From Gammaproteobacteria bacterium (GTDB lineage: Bacteria; Pseudomonadota; Gammaproteobacteria; Xanthomonadales; Xanthomonadaceae): a stretch of 9,073 bases of DNA. The position numbers and the translations under genes were made by a program. The notes under the pieces were generated by a model. It was not told the DNA's origin and did no database searches. It was given only the letters and a program-made list of their open reading frames with translations. The stretch spans positions 1-9,073 of the forward strand of contig JAAZHF010000285.1 of NCBI GenBank assembly GCA_012510865.1. Direction: 5' to 3'. This document shows positions 5,672-9,073 of the stretch, one piece after another (position 1 is the stretch's first letter; each line of letters begins with the position of its first letter).

Positions 5672-7825
5672 CTAACAGCGCAGGAGCCTCCAGGCGCGGT
5701 GGATGCGGGGGTTGCGGGCGAAATCCGGCGGGATGGTTTCGGCGGTGATGTCCTCGCAGCGCGCGAACTCCGCCAGCGCGGCCTCGTCCAGCCGGAAACG
5801 CCGGTAGTTGTTCGAGAAGTACAGCACGCCGTCCGGCGCCAACCGGGCCACCGCGGCCCGGAGCAGGCGGACGTGCTGGCGCTGGATGTCGAAATCGTCG
5901 GCGCGCGCGGAGTTGGAGAACGTCGGCGGGTCGCAGAAGACGAGGTCGTACTCGCCGTCATCGGCCTCCAGCCAGGCGATGGCGTCGGCCTGCACCATGC
6001 GGTGCGCGCCGCCACCCGGGGGCCGGCCGTCGACGCGGTTGCCGCGCAGGTTGTCGGAGGCCCACTGCAGGTAGGTCGCCGAGAGGTCGACGCTGGTGGT
6101 GGACGCGGCCCCTCCCACGGCGGCATGCACCGTGGCCGCGCCGGTGTAGCAGAACAGGTTGAGGAAGCGCTTTCCCCGCGCCTCGCGCTGCAGCCGTGCG
6201 CGCAGCGGGCGGTGGTCGAGGAACAGCCCGGTGTCGAGGTAGTCGAAGAGGTTCACGCGAAGCCGCGCCCCGCCCTCGCGGACCACGATGTACTCGCCGC
6301 GCCGCTCGCTGGCGGCTCCGTACTTGCTGCCACCCTTGCCACGGGCGCGGACCTTGGTGGCGACCCGCTCGCGCGGCACCCCGAAGACCTCGCGCGCCGC
6401 CGCGAGCACTTCGCCGAAGCGGCGGCGCACGTCGGCATCGGGGATCTCCGCCGGCGCGGCGTATTCCTGCACGTGCAGCCAGGTCGCATCGGGATCGTCG
6501 GCCTCGGTGTAGACGTCGATCGCGACCGCGTATTCCGGCAGGTCGGCGTCGTAGGCCCGGTAGCAGTCGATGCCCTCGCGGCTGCGCCAGGCCTTGGAGG
6601 CCCGCAGGTTCCGGCGCAGCCTGTTGGCAAGCATCTGGGCGCCGGGCGCCAGCGGCCTCGGGGCCGCGTCCTGGCGCAGCGGCGGCTGCACCGGATCGGC
6701 GACCAGCAGCGCACACTCCAGCGCGCCGTTGAACACCCGGTATACCTTCTGCGCCCGCAGCCCGGTCGCCCGCGCCAGCTCGGGGCTGCCGCAGAGCAGG
6801 CTTGCGCGCCAGTACGGTGCGATCCGCCGCAGCGAATCGCCCAGGCCGCGATAGAGCTGGGCGTCGGCCGCGAGGCGCGCGTCGTAGGGCGGGTTGCACG
6901 CGACCAGCCCTCGCAGGTGCTCCATCGGCCGCAGCGCGGCCACCTGCCGCTCCTCCAGCTGCATGACCCCGCCGAAGCCGGCGGCGGTGGCGTTCCGGCG
7001 CACCGCGTCCAGCGCCGCGGGATCGATGTCGCTGCCGAAGAACACCGGCCGCAGCGCCGCGCGGCCCTCGCGCTCGCGCATTCGCGCCTCGTCGCGCAGC
7101 GCGGACCAGCGGTCGCGGTCGAAGCCGCTCCAGCGCGAAGGCGGCGCGTCACCGTGGCGCAGCAGGCCCGGGGCCACGTCCGCCGCCATCGCGGCACCCT
7201 CGACCAGGAGCGTGCCGCTGCCGCACATCGGGTCCAGCAGCGCTCCGCCCTCGGCGTACACCTGTGGCCACTGGCCGCGCATCAGCACGGCGGCGGCCAG
7301 CGTCTCCTTCAGCGGTGCGTCGCCCTGGGCGCTGCGCCAGCCCCTGCGGTGCAGGGCGCCCCCGCCAAGGTCGACCGACAGCACCGCGCGGCCCTTGCGA
7401 ACGACCAGGTTGAGCAGCAGGTCCGGCGCCTCCAGGTCGACGTCCGGGCGGGAGCCGGTCTCCGCGCGGATGCTGTCGACGACGGCGTCCTTCACGCGCT
7501 GCGCGGCGAACCGTGCGTGGGTGATGCCGTCGCCGGACACGCGCGCGTCCACGGCCAGGGTTCCGCCGGGCCCCAGGTGGCCGGCCCAGGGCATCGCGAC
7601 GAGGGTGCGGTACAGCGTCTCCTCGTCCTCGCAGTAGAACCCGGCCAGCGGCCAGAGCACGCGGCTGGCGAGCCGCGACCACATCACTGCGCGCTGCGCG
7701 TCGGCCAGGTCGCCCTCGACGTTGACGCCGGCGACGGTGGCCGTCGCCCGCGCGCAGCCGAGCGCGACAAGCTCGTCGGCCAGCAGGTATTCCAGCCCCT
7801 TGCCGCAGCTCGCGAAGAACTTCAC
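5672..7825 (-). CDS. rlmL: Fused 23S rRNA methyltransferase RlmKL (m2G2445 / m7G2069)
   Basis: Two S-adenosylmethionine-dependent methyltransferases in one chain: the N-terminal RlmL part makes m2G2445 and the C-terminal RlmK part makes m7G2069 in domain V of 23S rRNA, during 50S assembly. The 717 residues compare with about 702 in E. coli. Order: a THUMP RNA-binding region (roughly 40-155), the RlmL Rossmann domain with [16 protein letters not shown] (196-211) and the catalytic NPPYD (311-315), a linker, then RlmK with [16 protein letters not shown] (554-569) and CDPPTFSNS (631-639). I chose GTG at 7825: it gives the conserved [19 protein letters not shown] start and overlaps the stop of the upstream hydrolase as GTGA. 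The longer open frame up to 8257 has Arg/Ala-rich non-family sequence and is a shadow of the hydrolase. Co-transcription and coupled translation with the hydrolase are likely. Confidence 0.96.
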   Translation of the reverse strand: MKFFASCGKGLEYLLADELVALGCARATATVAGVNVEGDLADAQRAVMWSRLASRVLWPLAGFYCEDEETLYRTLVAMPWAGHLGPGGTLAVDARVSGDGITHARFAAQRVKDAVVDSIRAETGSRPDVDLEAPDLLLNLVVRKGRAVLSVDLGGGALHRRGWRSAQGDAPLKETLAAAVLMRGQWPQVYAEGGALLDPMCGSGTLLVEGAAMAADVAPGLLRHGDAPPSRWSGFDRDRWSALRDEARMREREGRAALRPVFFGSDIDPAALDAVRRNATAAGFGGVMQLEERQVAALRPMEHLRGLVACNPPYDARLAADAQLYRGLGDSLRRIAPYWRASLLCGSPELARATGLRAQKVYRVFNGALECALLVADPVQPPLRQDAAPRPLAPGAQMLANRLRRNLRASKAWRSREGIDCYRAYDADLPEYAVAIDVYTEADDPDATWLHVQEYAAPAEIPDADVRRRFGEVLAAAREVFGVPRERVATKVRARGKGGSKYGAASERRGEYIVVREGGARLRVNLFDYLDTGLFLDHRPLRARLQREARGKRFLNLFCYTGAATVHAAVGGAASTTSVDLSATYLQWASDNLRGNRVDGRPPGGGAHRMVQADAIAWLEADDGEYDLVFCDPPTFSNSARADDFDIQRQHVRLLRAAVARLAPDGVLYFSNNYRRFRLDEAALAEFARCEDITAETIPPDFARNPRIHRAWRLLRC

Positions 7826-8358
7826 GGCGCGAGCGACTGCAGCAGCTGTCCGAACAGCGCGGCCGAGGCGTCGACGTGGCCGGACAGGCGGTGGCCGTCG
7901 TCGACGAGCAGCAGGCGATCCCTGCGCGGTGCCGCCCAGGCGACCACGTCCGCCGCGGGAATGAGTTCGTCGTCCCAGCCGTGGATGATCGCGGTCGGCA
8001 CCGGCGCTGCCTGGATGGGATGGTCGGCCGCCAGGTTCACCGGCGGTGCCATCAGGAACAGGGCGCGCACCGGCACCTCGAGCGACACCCGGGCGGAGAT
8101 CCAGGCCCCGAGGCTCGACCCCGCGAGCACCAGCGGCCCGTCGCCGGCGCGCTCCGCGGCCAGGGCGCGCAGCAGCGACAGGCGGCCGGCGACGTCGCCA
8201 TGCCGGCCGTGCCCGGCACTTGCGTCGAAGGCCGTGTAGTCCGGGCGCTCGTGGCACCAGCCCAGCCGCTCCGCGGCCTCCGCGAGCGCGGTCACCTTGG
8301 TGGCGTCCGGGCCGCTTTCAAAGCCGTGGGACAGGATGCAGTGGCCGCGCTGGCTCAT
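7822..8358 (-). CDS. Small alpha/beta hydrolase
   Basis: A single-domain alpha/beta hydrolase of 178 residues with no signal peptide, so cytoplasmic; the substrate is unknown. The catalytic triad is readable: the nucleophile elbow GSSLG (80-84) with Ser82, the acid in HGWDDELIP (126-134, Asp129 or Asp130) and the base in DDGHRLSGH (His156). An oxyanion-hole type segment [15 protein letters not shown] (7-21) opens the protein. Size and wording resemble short esterase/dienelactone-hydrolase-like proteins. The ATG at 8358 is favoured by CGGAAC just upstream and by similarity beginning at once; the frame runs open further to 9066 but there it is antisense to the amidase gene. The stop overlaps the rlmKL start (GTGA), so it is the leading gene of a two-gene unit, divergent from the amidase across 66 bp. 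Confidence 0.92.
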   Translation of the reverse strand: MSQRGHCILSHGFESGPDATKVTALAEAAERLGWCHERPDYTAFDASAGHGRHGDVAGRLSLLRALAAERAGDGPLVLAGSSLGAWISARVSLEVPVRALFLMAPPVNLAADHPIQAAPVPTAIIHGWDDELIPAADVVAWAAPRRDRLLLVDDGHRLSGHVDASAALFGQLLQSLAP

Positions 8359-8385
8359 GGTTCCGCCGTGGTCGGGACAACCGCG

Positions 8386-8397
8386 GATGCTAGCATC
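8386..8397. promoter_or_regulatory. Palindromic extended -10 element between hydrolase and amidase
   Basis: GATGCTAGCATC is a perfect 12-bp palindrome in the middle of a 66-bp divergent gap. Because it is symmetric, both strands read TGCTAGCAT, which matches an extended -10 promoter (TG-N-TAnnaT). Transcripts would start near 8403 (plus) and near 8380 (minus), each about 22 nt before the start codons at 8425 and 8358. No good -35 box was seen on either side, which suits extended -10 promoters. It could instead be a repressor operator. Confidence 0.45.
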
Positions 8398-8424
8398 GCT
8401 GCCCCTCCCCACCGCGGCCGCGAC

Positions 8425-8976
8425 GTGCGCATCGACCCCCTGCCGTACGAACGCCTGCTCGATCCACGGCCGCTGTCCACGGTCGACCTGGTGGTGGTCC
8501 ATTGCACCGAGCTGCCCGACCTGGCCACCGCGCGCGACTACGGCGAGCGCGTGCTGTATCCCGCCAGCGGCACCGGCAACAGCGGTCACTGGTACATCGA
8601 CCGCGACGGCTCGGTGGAGCAGTGGGTGGAACCGGCGCGCATCGCGCACCACGTCCGCGGCCACAACGCGCGCTCGGTGGGGATCGAACTCGTGAACCGG
8701 GGACGCTGGCCACACTGGCTGGATTCGCGCCACCAGGCGATGGAGGAACCGTATCCCGACGCCCAGCTCGCGGCCCTGGCCGGGCTGCTGCGCACGCTGG
8801 CCGGGTCGCTCCCGGGGCTGCGCTGGATCGCCGGCCACGAGGACCTCGACACGGAGCAGGTACCGGCCAGCGACGACGCATCGCTGCGGGTCCGTCGCAA
8901 GCGCGACCCGGGACCGATGTTCCCGTGGCGGCGGGTGCTGGACGCGGTGCCGCTGCAGCGGCTGCCGCGGGACTGA
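8425..8976 (+). CDS. AmpD-like N-acetylmuramoyl-L-alanine amidase (Amidase_2 family)
   Basis: Zinc amidase that cleaves the MurNAc (or 1,6-anhydroMurNAc)-L-Ala bond. With the GTG start at 8425 it is 183 residues, the same length as E. coli AmpD, with no signal peptide, which points to cytoplasmic recycling rather than septal splitting. Expected residues are present: zinc ligands His26 (VVVHCTEL), His138 (AGHEDL) and Asp161 (KRDPGP), catalytic Glu88 (VGIELVNRG) and Lys159 two residues before the Asp, as in AmpD. Compared with AmpD there is an extra segment of about ten residues between the last His and the KxD motif. GTG 8425 is the best start because family-like sequence (MRIDPLPYE) begins there, although it has no clear Shine-Dalgarno site; GTG at 8368 is an alternative that would place the start upstream of the predicted promoter. 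True AmpD may be encoded elsewhere, so no symbol is given. Confidence 0.88.
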   Translation: MRIDPLPYERLLDPRPLSTVDLVVVHCTELPDLATARDYGERVLYPASGTGNSGHWYIDRDGSVEQWVEPARIAHHVRGHNARSVGIELVNRGRWPHWLDSRHQAMEEPYPDAQLAALAGLLRTLAGSLPGLRWIAGHEDLDTEQVPASDDASLRVRRKRDPGPMFPWRRVLDAVPLQRLPRD

Positions 8977-8983
8977 CCGAAGA

Positions 8984-8989
8984 TATACT
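8984..8989 (+). promoter_or_regulatory. Predicted -10 box giving a leaderless tesB transcript
   Basis: TATACT is a 5-of-6 match to TATAAT in an otherwise GC-dense region, 7 bases after the amidase stop. Transcription would be expected about 7 nt downstream, at or beside the A of the tesB ATG at 8996. No Shine-Dalgarno sequence lies between the box and the ATG. The -35 region (about 8961-8966) is a poor match. Confidence 0.5.
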
Positions 8990-8995
8990 TGCGCG

Positions 8996-9073
8996 ATGCC
9001 CGTGCGCCCCCCCGCCCCCGCCGCCGAACTCCTCGACCTGCTCACGCTCGAACGCCTCGAGGACAACCTGTTC
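8996..9073 (+). CDS. tesB: Acyl-CoA thioesterase II (TesB), 5' end only
   Basis: Only the first 26 codons are in the window. They end in ELLDLLTLERLEDNLF, which matches the opening helix of TesB proteins (E. coli: LLTLLNLEKIEEGLF); the double-hotdog domains and the catalytic residues lie beyond the edge. TesB hydrolyses medium- and long-chain acyl-CoAs to fatty acid and CoA in the cytoplasm. The gene begins 19 bp after the amidase stop on the same strand, but a TATACT box sits in that gap, so it probably has its own promoter and may be leaderless. Codons 4-6 include a run of seven C (9007-9013) that could be prone to slippage or sequencing error. Confidence is limited by the short visible part. 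Confidence 0.75.
   Translation, partial: MPVRPPAPAAELLDLLTLERLEDNLF

Noticed and set aside
4318..6126. 602-codon minus-strand frame across the pirin gene
   Set aside because: It runs out of frame through pirin and the end of rlmKL. The ATG-ATG at its internal start near the pirin leader is not in frame with pirin.
5660..8239. 859-codon open frame on the plus strand
   Set aside because: It is antisense to rlmKL and the hydrolase, which have full motif sets. The Arg/Ala/Val/His/Gln-rich translation has no domain signature and is the expected by-product of GC-ending codons.
8368..8424. Earlier GTG start for the amidase
   Set aside because: It would add 19 residues with no family similarity and begins upstream of the predicted transcript start; not fully excluded.
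1..9073. CRISPR, tRNA, toxin-antitoxin, prophage or insertion sequence
   Set aside because: No regularly spaced repeats, cloverleaf, small gene pairs, transposase motifs or terminal repeats were found; codon use is uniform throughout.

Overview
The window looks like ordinary chromosomal DNA from a high-GC gammaproteobacterium, most likely of the Xanthomonadaceae/Lysobacteraceae (Xanthomonas, Lysobacter or Luteimonas-like). This rests on the very high GC content, near-exclusive GC-ending codons, the style of the proteins, and an extragenic palindrome of the GTAG-GA-stem type common in these genomes. No tRNA, rRNA, CRISPR array, transposase, integrase or phage gene was seen. Most genes are metabolic or housekeeping.

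Layout. (1) 1-2184, minus strand: manC (bifunctional mannose-1-phosphate guanylyltransferase / mannose-6-phosphate isomerase) followed by cysD (ATP sulfurylase subunit 2, cut by the window edge). The two overlap by ATGA, an unusual pairing of GDP-mannose synthesis with sulfate activation. (2) 2268-4000, plus strand, divergent from manC: amgK and murU, also overlapping by ATGA, the salvage route from MurNAc to UDP-MurNAc. (3) 4145-4594, plus: a small secreted protein of unknown function. A well-formed Clp/CRP-like palindrome and a leader hairpin lie in front of it. (4) 4605-5477, minus: a pirin-family protein, convergent with the secreted protein and with a palindromic cluster in its leader. 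(5) 5478-5671: a 194-bp spacer carrying a REP-like element. (6) 5672-8358, minus: a small alpha/beta hydrolase and the fused 23S rRNA methyltransferase RlmKL, overlapping by GTGA. (7) 8425-8976, plus, divergent from the hydrolase: a cytoplasmic AmpD-like amidase. (8) From 8996, plus: the start of a tesB-type acyl-CoA thioesterase, probably translated from a leaderless mRNA.

How the genes work together. Two cell-envelope themes recur. The AmpD-like amidase and AmgK-MurU act at the early and late ends of cell-wall sugar recycling. ManC supplies GDP-mannose for surface polysaccharide, and the coupled CysD may supply activated sulfate for decorating it (inference). I see no clear new defence or mobile system. 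The points most worth checking are the manC-cysD coupling, the Clp-like site and secreted protein, the symmetric divergent promoter between hydrolase and amidase, and the leaderless tesB start.
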